A stretch of DNA of 64,000 nucleotides from Coniferiporia sulphurascens (taxonomy: Eukaryota > Basidiomycota > Agaricomycetes > Hymenochaetales > Hymenochaetaceae). The position numbers were made by a program, and so were the translations under genes. Positions 9,591 to 21,500 of this stretch are shown here, piece after piece. How positions within the stretch are numbered: the stretch's first letter is position 1; every line of letters starts with the position of its first letter. The notes below the pieces were generated by a model that worked only from the letters and a program-made list of their open reading frames with translations, ran no database searches and was not told the DNA's origin. The DNA lies in contig NBBA01000016.1 of NCBI GenBank assembly GCA_002794785.1, positions 1-64,000 on the forward strand, written 5' to 3'.

Positions 9591-12500
9591 ATAGAGACAT
9601 CTCTATTCTTCAGTGGAATGCTGCGCGCTCTTTGGCCACAGTCCATTCCCTCATTCCGATCCTCACTACTGACCCATCCCCACCCACCATCATTTTGATT
9701 CAGGAACCCCCCTGGTACCAAATCGGCCTCCAGCCATCCCTCACCAACCCCACCGGAACTCCGGTCCTCAACGTACCCTCCCTTCCCAGGTACATAGCAG
9801 TCCTACCCCCAGCCACTCGGCCCTGGGTGGTCACCTATGTTTCCTGTACCATCCCCATCACCTCATGGTCTGTCCTCGGGGCCGCCTCATCCGGCACCAA
9901 TGTCCTCACTATCGAAATCCATGCCCACCTGACGATCCACCTATGCAACTTTTATGGGATGCATGTGCCGGACTGTACTACCACCACCCCACAATACCCA
10001 GGTGAGTTGTTCCTTTATACGATCCCACCAGCCTTGGCCTCCACCCTCCTAGTGGCAGGCGACTTCAACCGTCGCCACCACTCATGGTCCAAACTCCTCG
10101 CTGCCCGGCAGGAGGATTTGAGGGTGCAACCCCTCAATGACTTCTTTCGAGAGCACGGCCTTGCGCCAGCTCACCTCCCGGATTCTGACTCACAGCCCAT
10201 TGACAATTGTTGGTGGTGCCCTATTGACATGATCTGGGCCCCACCCGCCATCAATCCCGATTCCATCATAGATTCGGGCTCTTCAACCACCTCCCCACTG
10301 TCCGACCATGCTATTCTACGCTGGTCCCTGCCGTCTTAACCCCCACCCCCTGTCACGAAAACACACCGGCTCCTCCCGGATGACAGAGAAACGTGGACCG
10401 ATATCGCCTTTCCACTACTTGAAACTGCTTTCCACCTCCTGGTGAGCGACACCCTCACCCTAGACACCAAAGCGCAGGCAGTGGCCGACTCTATGATCGC
10501 TGCCCTCACCCCCTTCACCCGACTCGCCAAGCCGTGCAAAACCGAGGTCCCCTGGTGGACCCCGACATGCAAATTGCTCCTCCAGGCAATAGCAACGGCC
10601 ACCACCCCCCTTCAGCAATCAGCAGCCTGCCACGCTTTCAAGCGTGGCATTCAAGCAGCCAAGCGGCATTTCTATGCCGACCAAGCTGACACTGCAGATG
10701 CCTCCAATATCTGGAGCTGGGCCAAACGCGGCCTCGGCAACCGACCCACACCTATACCATTGTTAAGAAAGAGTGATGGCACCTTCACCCAATCGGACAA
10801 TGAGAAAGGTGAGCTTTTCTGCACGACCTTCTTCATGCCCCCCCCACTCCCGGTAGTGGTCGTCACACCACCACCCCTCCCCCAACCAGCTGCCCTGCCT
10901 ATACTCCTTGTGGAGCTTACAGGGGCACTGGCCGACACCTCCAACTTGTCGGCTCCAGGCCTCTCAGGGATCGGCTATCGCCCACTCAAATGGGTGGTAG
11001 ATGCTTACCCAGAGGAGATACTTACCCTTTTCAACAACTGCCTGCGCATGGGGCACCACCCCAAGTGCTGGCGGGTGGCAAAGGTGGTAATGCTGCAGAA
11101 GCCTAACAAGAAGGACCCATTCTCGCTGAGATCATATCGGCCCATCACCCTCGAGGAGACCTTAGGGAAACTCCTCAAAAAGATCATAGCTAACCGGCTC
11201 CAGTTCTTCGCCAACATGCGGGACTGGTTGCCACCTAACCAATACAGAGGGCATCAGGGACACTCAGTCTACAATGCCACCCAACACCTCCTACAGATTG
11301 CAGAACGCGCCCATGCAGAGGGCCTTGTATGTTTGATCCTCGGGGTCGACATACAGGGTTTCTTTGACTCAGTGCACCCACAACTCCTCCACTGACAACT
11401 GCTGGACCTCCACTGCCCACCCGACATGGCGGACTGGTGCCTGTCCTTCATGACGGATCGGCAAGTCGCCATCGCCTTCGACGGCACCACCCTCTCAACC
11501 GCCCAGAAACCCGACCTTGGCACCCCTCAGGGATCACCAGTATCCCCTATCCTCTCCACCATATTCACGGGTGTGGTCCTCCGGAAATTTCACCAAACCG
11601 GCACCACCGCCCTCGCATATGTGGACGATCACCTCCTCATGCACATCGGCCCCAGCATGGCATCCAACTGCCAGCAACTCACCACTGCCTACCACCAACT
11701 CGACGCTCTCTTTGGCGACATCGGTCTCAACATTGAGGCTGCCAAGACAGAGTGCCTACACTTCCACCTGCCCCGGCACTGCTCCTCAGCTTACACCAAC
11801 TGGGACACAGCCGGGGTTCAGGTCGACCCAACCATGCTCATCTGACCTTCTATCCCCCTCCACTGGCTGGGGATTTGGTGGGACCCTGCCCTCACCTTCA
11901 AGGCGCCCTCCGCATTCTTGGTAACACCGAACGCGGCATCTCGGCCCTCCTCCTCCGTTGCCTATACATCACCTGCATCCGCTCCATCCTCACATGGGGG
12001 GCGCCGGTCTGGTACCATGGGTGACACCAAAAAACCTTAGTAAGCCACCTGCAAGCTGTGCAAAACACGGCATGCAGATGGATCCTTGGCATCTATAAAG
12101 GTGCCTCTCCACTCTCCACAAATTTCCTTTGCTCCCTCCCCCCTCTCCAGTATTATTTTGAATATGCTAAGACCCTACACTCTCTGTGCCTTTGGCGCAC
12201 CCCACACTCCATCGGTAGAAAACATTATTACAAAACCGTAGCTAACCGTCCCTTCTCCACTTCTCTGCAGGTCTGGGTCCCCTGGGTTCAACCGGTTCCT
12301 GCATACACTCATCCCCTGTGGATGGATCCTCTGGCATTTATGAACGGCCAAGTATCATTTGCCTCTCCCATCACTCCGGTTAGCAAGGACACCCACGAAC
12401 AGTTTGTGGAGGCTGCCTGCTCCCTGAGCACCCTCCCCCACTTCCAGGTCTTCACTGATGGCTCCCACATGGGGACGAAGTTTGGTTCCGCTGTCTGCGC

Positions 12501-13551
12501 CATGATGGGCCTCACCCGCCTAAAGTCACACAGGCTCACCTCCCCTACATGTGCCACAGCAATGGACACAGAGATTTTCTCCCTCACCTCTGCGCCTACA
12601 TGGGCCACACACCACCTCTGGGAACTTCTGCCTGTCGCATCTGACATCTTCTTTCTGTCAGATTCACTGACGGCACTCCACCTTATCTGCACATGGGTGC
12701 CAGTCCCAGGCGCCCATCTCCTTCATCAATGGAAGGCTGGGGTCCAGACTCTCTTGGACTCATACCCGGAACTTTCTGTCCATTTCATATGGTGCCTGGG
12801 TCACGCCGACATACCAGGGAATGAATGGGCCGACCACGAGGCCAAGTTTGTGACGAATCTCCCCCTGTCCTCCCTCGCCCCCTCTACCTCTGCCCTGAAG
12901 GAAGCCGCCGTCAACACCCTAATGGAACGGTGGTCTCTCTCTCTCGCCCACCCACTGGCCTCGACAGCCAACAAGTACTTGGCTGTCAATGGCGTCCCCT
13001 CCTGCAGACCATGGAAGCTACTCAACCAGTCAGTCGACCATCCCCACCAGGAGCTGACGGCAGTCGCCCAGGTCCTCTGTCGTGCCGGTCCCCATGGGGG
13101 CTACTGGCTGAGCTTCGACTCAGTCTACCGGCACAGACATGGCCTGATCTCGCACTGCAGGTGGCACAACCACCCCCCCTGGCCAGCCCAATCCACCGCC
13201 CATGTCCTGGGCGGGTGCCGTACATTCCGGCCATGGATCCGAAAGGTCTGGCCCCCCCGCAACCCACTTCCGACCCACCACACCGAGTGGGCCGATGAAA
13301 ACCATCTCCAGGTTCTGTGCCGCTGGCTGAAACTGACTGGGCACCTGAACCGCCTCTCCGACCGCACCTCTGCCACCATCCACCTGGCCTTTGCTGCGAT
13401 GGACTTAGAAGGGCACCCTACCAACAAAGATATGGACTTGGACCTCCTCAGGGGATACATGAGTCATATGCTTGGACCCAGAACCCAGGACCCGGACCTG
13501 GCTCTCTTGGAGCTTTCAGGTATGCTTCCTCCCTTTTCCTCTACTCAGTGA
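9587..13551 (+). pseudogene. LINE-3 ORF2: endonuclease, RT, RNase H and C-terminal domain, broken
   Basis: The ATG at 9587 opens an APE endonuclease (ILQWNAARS, LIQEPPW, VAGDFNRRHH, LSDHAILRW) up to 10339, where a TAA replaces an arginine. RT spans 10442-11900: the DIQGFFDSV motif near 11350, the shared TGA after PQLLH at 11393-11395, LGTPQGSPVSPI near 11517, and catalytic YVDD intact near 11620. A TGA at 11843-11845 and a deletion of about 50 bp near 11905 (the CMRSKGLSTL segment is missing) shift the frame. The last 497 codons (12058-13551) are open: the thumb, RNase H (VFTDGSHMG, DTEIF, LSDSLTALH, GNEWADH) and the C-terminal Cys/His domain. It is inactive overall. Confidence 0.88.
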
Positions 13552-14423
13552 CTGCCCTTCAGACTCTCCCGCATATGTCCTGGCCAGCGCTCTTGCCCTC
13601 CCTTACCAATTCTAAGTTACCCCTGTTACCTGCCCTCATCCACTTGGTTTCATTGTAGCGATATGTATTCCTCTCCCTGGCTCCTGTTAAGCTCAACGGT
13701 TACGCGATGATCGACATCAGGGCTTCCTGATCGTCTGTTCTGGTAGTACGGCAACGGGGCTTCCTAGATGTCGTAAGTCGAGGGTGATCGTCAGTGGGGC
13801 TTCCTGATTGACGATGTGGACACAGTGGGCTTCTATAGCAAGTCGGGTTACAACAAAGCGACTATTGGCCAAGTGGCACACAGTAGACTGGTGGTTGCAG
13901 ATAATGGGCTTGTATGAACAAAGAGCACAAGCTTAGGGCTTGTGCTACTGCAGTTACATGCTTATATGCTACTCTAAGTGTTTGCTACTGTAGCGACTTG
14001 GTTAGGTATGTTTACCAGACTAAGGAAGGTCATGGAAACTCAAGGAAGGCCTTGGTAATACAAGTTCAGTGATCAGTAAGCAAAGCACGTCATGATGGTG
14101 CAATAAGGCGTCATCATGGCGTCTTATGGCATAGGGCGAATAAGGATGAGTAAGGCAGAGAAATGGGGGAGTTGCGCTGACTGATGATGACGAAGAGGAA
14201 GTGAGTCAGCGCATAAGGGAAAGTAAAGGAAAATTGTAACAGCTCCTCCTTCACTAATAGGGACCCTTCCCACCTTGGCACCCTTTGGGGAGCAGGGTCC
14301 CCACCCAGTTTCATGCATTGTGTGACAATGGGCACCTCCGTTGTTATGTAGTTAGGGCCCCCCCTTCAGGGGGGCAGCTTGTAATTATGTAATACTGCAG
14401 GAATAATAAATAAATAAATAAAA
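13552..14423 (+). other. LINE-3 3' UTR and tail, containing solo LTR 3
   Basis: This is a non-coding 3' UTR. After solo LTR 3 it holds the paired arms GGGACCCT (14260-14267) and AGGGTCCC (14294-14301), then the C-run/G-run hairpin at about 14355-14378, then CTTGTAATTATGTAATACTG and an (AATA)n tail. The arm pair differs from other copies by matched changes on both sides. Confidence 0.8.
13685..14241. repeat. Solo LTR 3 (557 bp) with 5-bp TSD GCTCC
   Basis: It has TGTTAAGC...TTGTAACA ends and exact GCTCC flanks (13680-13684, 14242-14246). It has the same orientation as solo LTR 1. The 9-bp hairpin arms lie at 13924-13932 and 13938-13946. It contains repeated GGGGCTTCCT-type blocks near its start. 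It sits in the 3' UTR of LINE-3 and has no coding capacity. Confidence 0.88.
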
Positions 14424-14437
14424 AACGAAGGAGAAGA

Positions 14438-16074
14438 CCACTGGGCACCTGTTGAGTGTTGGCAGGTGGTCCTCGGTGGCAGCAAAGTGGGGGGTGACTA
14501 TGAAGTCAAGGTTGTGGAGTGCCGGGTTGTGTCGGATTTCGGCCATGAGGGCCTTCTCGGTGATGGTGTGTCCGTTCTGGCCGAATAAGAAGTCTTTGCA
14601 TGGCACCATGGAGATGCAGAGTGCGGATCGGGGGCGGACTCTGGAGGGGGTTAGGGAGAAGGCGGCCGGGATGTTTATTCCTGCTGTGATGCACTCTGTG
14701 TGCATATGGGAGGCATAAGCCGTGGAGTGACGATTGATGATCGTTTCTGTGGTTGGATTAGCCGAGGACGGGCACACTGCAAATGTGGTCACGATGATCC
14801 CCTTTACATTAAATGAAGAGGAGAGGACCAGGACTTGGTCTGCAGTGGGGAGGGAGGCAAAGAACTCATGGGACGTTTTTGTCAGGGTCATTGCTGACTT
14901 CTGATTTTCGGCCCATATGCCGACTGTAGGGGTGAGGACCAAGGTTGGGTCCTTGGTGTACATAGTGGGCGGGGGGGGCACCTTTCGCTGGCGCTTCTTC
15001 TTTTTCTGTGCCGGGTTGATGACTGCTCCTGCGGCTGGAGCCACTGGAGATGGGTTGGTGGTTGTTGGGGGGGCCGCTGCTGCGGCCACTTGTGCATAGG
15101 AGGTGGGGGCGGCCTGGATGGTGGGCTGGGGGGCAGGTTGCTGTTGTTGTTGTTGTTGCTGTTGACACTGGGTGGGCCTAGAGCTGATGGAAGCCATCTG
15201 ACATGAAATAGAAGCCACGTCAGTAGTCAGGCGCTTGACTGCATCAGTCAGCGCCCTCATTTCTGGGGTTACGGGGGCAGTGCCTGGGGTCCCGATGGTA
15301 GCTGGGGCCCTTTGGGGGGGGGTTAGCTGGGGCGAAGGGTTCCAGGAGGGCGATTACTGCCCCCTCCCTTGCGAAGTTGTAGGCCATCACCATGTTGCAG
15401 TAGATGATGTTTTGGGGGTCTTTCCTTTCTTGAGCGATGTTGGCTAGTGTCTGTTGGACATTCCAGAGGAGGTCGCCTGCAAACTGCGCAGCCTTTATGT
15501 CGATCATTTTGGTGGTGGCATCCCTAGTTTGCTGGTCAAAGTCGTCCAGGGCGCGGGTGAGGGCATACATGAACCCTGCTGTGTGCTGTTCATGTTGTTG
15601 GGCAGGGGGTCCTCTCGGTGTGAGAGGCGACATGGTGGCTGAGGAGTGTTTCCGCCCGAGGCTTGCGCCTCCCACCTGTTGCAGGGGGGTATGGGGGTCG
15701 ACCACCATCTCTGGGGCCGTCTCACTGAATTCATTGGAGCCGTGAATCGACCCTGCCGAGGCAGCTGGGGAGCCTGCTTGGGATGCTTGCCTTGATTCTG
15801 CATGTGCCTGGGCAGTGAAGTCGTAGGCGGACACCAGTTGGGAGTCGCTGATGGCTGGGGAGGGTGCCAGGACGTCCGGGGAGGATGTCAGGGCGGGGAA
15901 GCCGGTGATGTAGGGAATGGGGGTCGTTTCACACTGGGTGGAAGTGGCGGCCTGGGCGGCCAGATTGGCGGCCGTCTCGGTGGCTCTTGCAGCGGCTAGG
16001 CTAGCCGATGATGAGGACGGGATGTTGGGTCGAGTACAACGTAGTGCTCCATGGTAATCACTCTGGTTCGACAC
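14438..16074 (-). pseudogene. LINE-2 ORF1 N-terminal and middle part, frameshifted
   Basis: This is a gag-like protein of subfamily B (MSNQSDYHGAL start). The initiator position at 16074 is GTG where other copies have ATG. Codons 1-276 (16074-15244) and the following 275 or so codons (15260-14438) overlap in different frames, with the shift near the G-run at about 15310. The middle carries a Gln-rich run coded by a TTG/CTG repeat (complement) at 15138-15164, a KKKKRQRK basic patch, and the FFASLPTADQV and FLFGQNGHTITEKALM blocks shared with all ORF1 copies. It is interrupted at 14438 by LINE-3. Confidence 0.83.
15138..15164 (-). repeat. Short Gln-codon triplet repeat in LINE-2 ORF1
   Basis: A run of TTG/CTG triplets on the plus strand gives CAA/CAG codons on the minus strand, making a poly-Gln stretch in the LINE-2 ORF1 protein. 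Other copies have shorter Gln/Thr runs here. Confidence 0.6.
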
Positions 16075-16132
16075 GGGGGAGTTTTAGCTGCCCGCACTAG
16101 TCGATGGTGGTGGTTACTGGTCAAGAAGGATG

Positions 16133-16399
16133 GCAGTGTACAGTCGATGGAGGAGGGCCGAGATTCTGTGTTCAGTGTTGCCGAGGATGCGGAGGGTGGT
16201 GAGGGTGGAGAGGCCTTTGGAGCGCATGTGTTCCACATGGGCCTTGAATGTGGGGGCGGGGTCCCACCATATTCCCAGCCAGCAGAGCAGGATAGAGGGT
16301 CGGATGAGTGTGGTGGGGGTGACCCAAACCCTGGTGGTATCCCAGTCTGTGTAGGCGGCTGAACGTCATTGGGGTGGGTGGAAGTGTAAGCACTCCGTC
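16133..16399 (-). pseudogene. LINE-1 RT fragment between LINE-2 and LINE-4
   Basis: This is a 267-bp piece of F1 ORF2 covering the RT thumb (LIRPSI-, WLGIWWDPAPTFKAHVE, MRSKGLSTL, ISALLHRLYTA). It continues in frame from 43714 once LINE-4 and one TSD are removed: ...AAKMECL then HFHPP. On the other side it is cut by the 5' end of LINE-2. It is a remnant of the oldest element visible here. Confidence 0.85.
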
Positions 16400-18526
16400 C
16401 ACCTTCTTGACCAGTAACCACCACCATCAACTAGTGCAGGCAGCTAAAACTCCCCCATGTTGAACCCCAGTGGATACAGGAATGCTCTATGTTCAACTCA
16501 ACCACCCCTCCCACCTCCCTCATCAGCCAGCGCCGATGCTGACAGGGCCGCCAGGGCCACTGCCAACTGGGTGGCCACTGGCAACGTCGCCGCTGCTTTG
16601 CATGGCACAACCCCCACCCCCGCACAAATAGACCCAGGCCTCCCGGCGTCGTCTCCAGACGCCCTCCGTCTCGCCCCATCCCCTGTCATCAGAGTCTCAA
16701 ACAACGAATTCACCTGTGCATTTGAGCACGTTAGCTGCCCCCTGTCCACAGGCTCCAACCCCCCCACTGGATCCAATGAGTTCAGGGAGATGGAAGAGAT
16801 CCTTGAGAACCCGCACACACCCTCGCTGCCGCTCACTAACAAACACTCATCAGACAACCTCTCACCGCACACCCCCCGACCCTGCCCTCGAGACCAGTTC
16901 AAGCCACACACGTCGGGATTTATGTACTCCATCTCCCAAGCACTAGAGGACTTCAATCGGAAGACTCACTGCTACAACCCCACAGAGATAGACCGAGCAG
17001 CTGTGAAGTTTGTCGGTGACCTCTTGTGGAACATCCAACAGACCATTGCCGGCATATTTAGGGACGAGAAGGACCCCCAATACATCATCTTGTGCAACAT
17101 CAAGATGGCCTACAACATTGCAAGGGGGGGAGCGGAAGCCTCCCTGCCAGCGCCCTTCACCCCAGCTTGCCCCCAACAAAGGACCCCGAACACCAACCTC
17201 CAACCCTCCACCCCGACCAGGACCCCTGGAACCACTAATGTGTCACCTGATGTGGCAGTGCTGACAAACATTGTTAAACAGCTCTCCATGGAAGTCGCCA
17301 CCATCTCCCAGCAAGTCTCCACACTTGTCAACTGGCCTGCGCCCTGTGCCCCACAGGCCCAGAAGGCCCAGGCCCCCACCACCACCACCGCCCAGGCAAC
17401 TATCACCACGGCACCAACATCCTACGCCCAGGTGGCAGCCGCCTCAGCCCCACCTACAGCCTCCAACCCCAACCCTGTTGCACCGGCCCTGGGCACTGTT
17501 TTCTCAATGGTGACCCACAAGAAGAAAAAAAAGCAATGCCAGGTTCCACCCCCGCCCCCAATGTACACTAAAGACCCAACCCTGGTTCTCCTGCCGACCA
17601 TTGTGATCAAATCCAAGGTCCAGCTCCCGGCCATGCACCTCACTGCCACCACCCGTGAGTTCTTTTCCTCCCTTCCCACTGCTGACCGGGTCACAGTCCT
17701 AGCGTCCTCCTTCAACGTAAAGGGGAACCTCATGACCTCTTTTGCCAAGCGCCCCTCATCCGCCACCCCGGCCACAGACACGATCATTGATCAACACGCT
17801 GTGGCCTTCGCAGCCCACATGCGCAAAAAGAGCCTGTCCCTGGAGGTCAACAAGATCCCCATGATGTTCTCTTTCAACCCCATCTGTGTCCGCCCCCGGT
17901 CCACACTCCACATCTCCATGGTGCTGTGCAAGGACTACCTTTTCAGCCAGAATGGCCACACCATCAATGCAAAGGCCCTCATGGCTGAAGTCCGGCACAA
18001 CCTGGCGCTCCACAACCTCGACTTCGTCGTTGAGCCCCACTTCACTGCCATGGATGACCACCTGCCGACCCTCGACAGGTGCCCAGTGGCATTCTCCTTC
18101 TCCAACCCTGATGGGTCCATCCAAGTGCAGCTCCTCAAGCACCCACAAGTATGGATGTTCGGCACCTCCCTCTCCCTATCGGTCCCCCCCTTCCACCCCA
18201 GCCTCACCCAATGTTTTTTTATTTTATTTTATTATTCCTGCAGTATTACATAATTACAAGCCGCCCCCCCCCGAAGGGGGGGCCCTAGCTACATAACAAC
18301 AGAGGCGCCCATCATCACGCAACACACGAAACTGGGCGGGGGCCCTGCTCCCTGAGGGGAGCCAAAGTGGGAAGGGCCCCTATTAATACAGTGAGAGAAA
18401 GAGGGAGGAATATGTATCACTACAGCCAAACCAAATGGACAGCATCAGGCAAAGGGGGTAGCTTAGAAGTGGAAAGGGGGGGCAAGAGCGCCGGCCGGGA
18501 CATATGTGGGAGAGTCTGAAAGGCAT

Positions 18527-21500
18527 TCACAGAGCAGAGGAAAAGGGAGGAAGCGCACCTGAAAGCTCCAAGAGAGCCGGGTCTGGGTCCTGGGTATGGG
18601 TTCCAAGCATACAACTCATGTATTCCCTGAGGAGGTCCAAGTCCATATCTTCATCGGTCAGGTGCCCCTCTAGTTCCATCATGGCGAAAGCCAGGCGGAT
18701 GGAGGCGGAGGTGTGGTCAGAAAGGCGGTTAAGATGCCCTGTCAGCTTAAGCCAGCGGCACAGAACCTGGAGGCGGTTTTCATTGGCCCATTCAGCATGG
18801 TGGGTCGGAAGTGGGTTGCGGGGGGGCCAGACCCTGCGGATCCATGGACGGAAAGTGCGACATCCATCCATTACATGGGCGGTCGACTGGGCTGGCCAGG
18901 GGGGGTGGTTGTGCCATCTGCAGTGCGAGATCAGGCCATGCCTGTGTCGGTAGGCTAAGTCGAAGCTCAGCCAGTAACCCCCATAGGGACCAGCGCAGCA
19001 TAGGACCTGGGCAACTGCTGAGAGCTCCTGGTGAGGGTGGTCCACTGACTGCATCATGAGTTTTCGGGGACGGCGGGAGGGGACACCATTGACAGCTAGG
19101 TATTTGTCGGCTGTCGAGGCGAGTGGGTGGGCAAGAGAAAGGGTCCATTGCTCCATGAGGGTTTTGACGGCGACCTCTTTCAGTGCGGAGGTGGAGGGTG
19201 CAAGGGGAGACAGGGGGAGATTTGTTGCGAACTTCGCCTTGTGGTCTGCCCATTCATTCCCTGGGATGTCCGAGTGGCCTGGGCACCAGACAAAATGAAC
19301 GGAAAGATCCGGGTGAGAGTCCAAGAGGGTCTGGACCCCTGCCTTCCATTGGTGGAGGAGATGAGCACCTGGAACCGGTGCCCATGTTCGGATCAGGTGG
19401 AGTGCCGTCAGCGAATCTGACAAAAAGAAGATGTCAGATGTGATCAGCAGGTGCTCCCGGAGGTGGTGTGCGGCCCAGCTAGGTGCGGAGGTGAGTGAGA
19501 AGATTTCTGCATCTGTAGCTATGGCACAGGTGGGGGAGGCAAGCTGGCGAGACTTGAGGCGGGTAAGGCCTTCCATGGTGCAGACCGCTGAACCAGATTT
19601 TGAGCTGATGCATGAGCCATCGGTGAAGACCTGGAGATGGGGGAGGGTGCTCAGGGAGCTCGCTGCACCCACAAATTCCTTGCGGGTGTCTTCGCTGACC
19701 GGAGTGATAGGAGTGGCAAACGAAACTCGACCATTCGTAAATGCCAGAGGATCCGTCCACGGGGGATGAGTATATGCAGGAACCGGCTGTACCCGAGGGA
19801 CCCGGACCTGCAAAGAAGTGGAAAAGGGGCGGTTAGCTACTGATTTATTATATCGTTTTCTACCGACGGAGTGCAGGGTGCGCCAGAGGCGCAGGGAATG
19901 GAGGGTCTTAGCATATTCAAAATAATAAGAGAGAGGGGGAAGGGAACAAAGAAAATTTGTTGAGAAAGGGGAGGCACCTTTATAGATGCCCAGAATCCAT
20001 CTGCAGGCTGTGTTTTGCACCGCCTGCAGGCGGCTTACTAATGTTTTTTGGCGCCAGCCATGGTACCAAACCGGGGCGCCCCACATGAGAATGGAGCGGA
20101 CATGGGCGGTGTACAGTTGATGGAGGAGAAGGGCCGAGATTCCTCGTTCTGTGTTGCCAAGGATGCGGAGGGCGGCTAGGGTGGAGAGGCCCTTGGAGCG
20201 CATGCATTCCACATGGGCCTTAAATGTGAGGGCGGGATCCCACCATATTCCCAGCCAGCATAGCGGGATGGAGGGTCGGATTAGCGTGGTGGGGGCGACC
20301 CAGACCCCTGCAGTGTCCCAGTCAGTATAGGCAGCTGATCGGCATCGGGGTGGGTGGAAGTGTTGGCATTCCGTTTTGGCGGCTTCGATGTTGAGACCGA
20401 TGGCGCCAAAATGGGCATTGAGTTGGTGGTATGCATTGGACAGTTGCTGGCAGTTGGATGCCATGCTGGGTCCGACACATACAAGGAGATGGTTGTCGAC
20501 ATATGCCAGTGCAGTGGTGCCGGTTTGATGAAATTTCCGGAGGACCACGCCCGTGAAGATTGTCGAGAGGATCGGGGATACCAGCGACCCTTGAGGGGTG
20601 CCGAGGTCAGGTTTCTGGGCGGTTGGGAGGGTAGTGCCATCGAAGGCGATAGCTACCTGCCGATCTGTCATGAAGGACAGACACCAGTTCGCCATGTCTG
20701 GCGGACACTGGAGGTCCAACAATTGCCAGTGAAGGAGTTGGGGGTTTACCGAGTCGAAGAAACCTTGTATGTCAACTGCGAGGACCGAACAGACTTGGCC
20801 CTCTGCATGGGCTCGCTCCGCAATCTGAAGGAGGTGCTGGGCGTTGTAGACCAAGTGTCCTTGACGCCCCCCGTATTGGTTCGGTGGCAGCCAATTTCTC
20901 ATGTTAGCGAGGAATTGGAGCTGGTTAGCAATAATCTTTTTGAGGAGTTTCCCTAAGGTCTCCTCAAGGGAGATGGGTTGGTATGAGTGCAGTGAGAAAG
21001 GGTCCTTCTTGTTTGGCTTCCAGAGCATTACCACTTTTGCCGACCGCCAGCACTTGGGGTGGTGCCCCATGCACAGGCAGTCGTTGAAAAGGGCAAGGAT
21101 CTCGTCTGGGTAAGCATCTACCACCCATTTTAGAGGGCGGTATCCTATCCCTGAGAGGCCCAGAGCCGACAAGTTGGAGGTGTCGGACAGTGCCCCCATA
21201 AGCTCCATGGGGAGGATGGGCGGGGCAGCTGGTTGGGGGGGGGGTGGCGGTGTGTCGGCCGCTTGTCGTGGTGGTGGGGGCATGAAGAAAGTGGTGCAGA
21301 AGAGCTCACCTTTCTCGGCATCGGACTGGGTGAAGGTGCCATCGCTTTTTCTGAGTGAGGGGATAGGTGTAGGTTGGTTGCCGAGGCCACGTTTGGCCCA
21401 GCCCCAGATGTTGGAGGCATCTGCCTGGTCTGCTTGCTCGGCATAGAAGTTTCGCTTTGCTGCTTGAATACCCTGCTTAAAGGTGTGGCGTGCTGCTGAC

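Larger units (their letters stand above)
6932..14423 (+). mobile_element. LINE-3: full-length F1 subfamily A LINE carrying two solo LTRs
   Basis: The 5' end CATCCTTCTTGACCAG lies at 6932 and the AATAAATAAATA tail ends near 14423. The TSD is AACAAAGGAGAAGA (6918-6931) against AACGAAGGAGAAGA (14424-14437), with one mismatch at a CpG. It holds ORF1 (6990-9590, with solo LTR 2 inside), ORF2 (9587-13551) and a 3' UTR with solo LTR 3. It is inserted head-on in ORF1 of LINE-2, and removing it restores that frame. Confidence 0.92.
2085..16132 (-). mobile_element. LINE-2: F1 subfamily B non-LTR retrotransposon, interrupted three times
   Basis: The 5' end is at 16132 (minus strand CATCCTTCTTGACCAGTAAC). 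ORF1 runs down to 14438, is split by LINE-3 (6932-14423), and ends at 6522. ORF2 begins at 6525, is split by T1 (5750-6454) and a solo LTR (3156-3716), and stops at the copia-1 LTR (2085). Its C-terminus and tail lie beyond the window. Removing each insert plus one TSD rejoins the frame exactly. At 16132 it interrupts the RT domain of LINE-1. Confidence 0.88.

Noticed and set aside
12200..12300. A possible spliceosomal intron ending CTCTGCAG before GTCTGGGTCC in ORF2
   Set aside because: The frame is continuous through this region in LINE-3, LINE-5 and F2-R, so no intron is needed.
18214..18300. The C-run/G-run hairpin as a bacterial rho-independent terminator
   Set aside because: It sits at a fixed place in the 3' UTR of every LINE copy upstream of the A tail, in a eukaryotic element. 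It is a LINE RNA structure.
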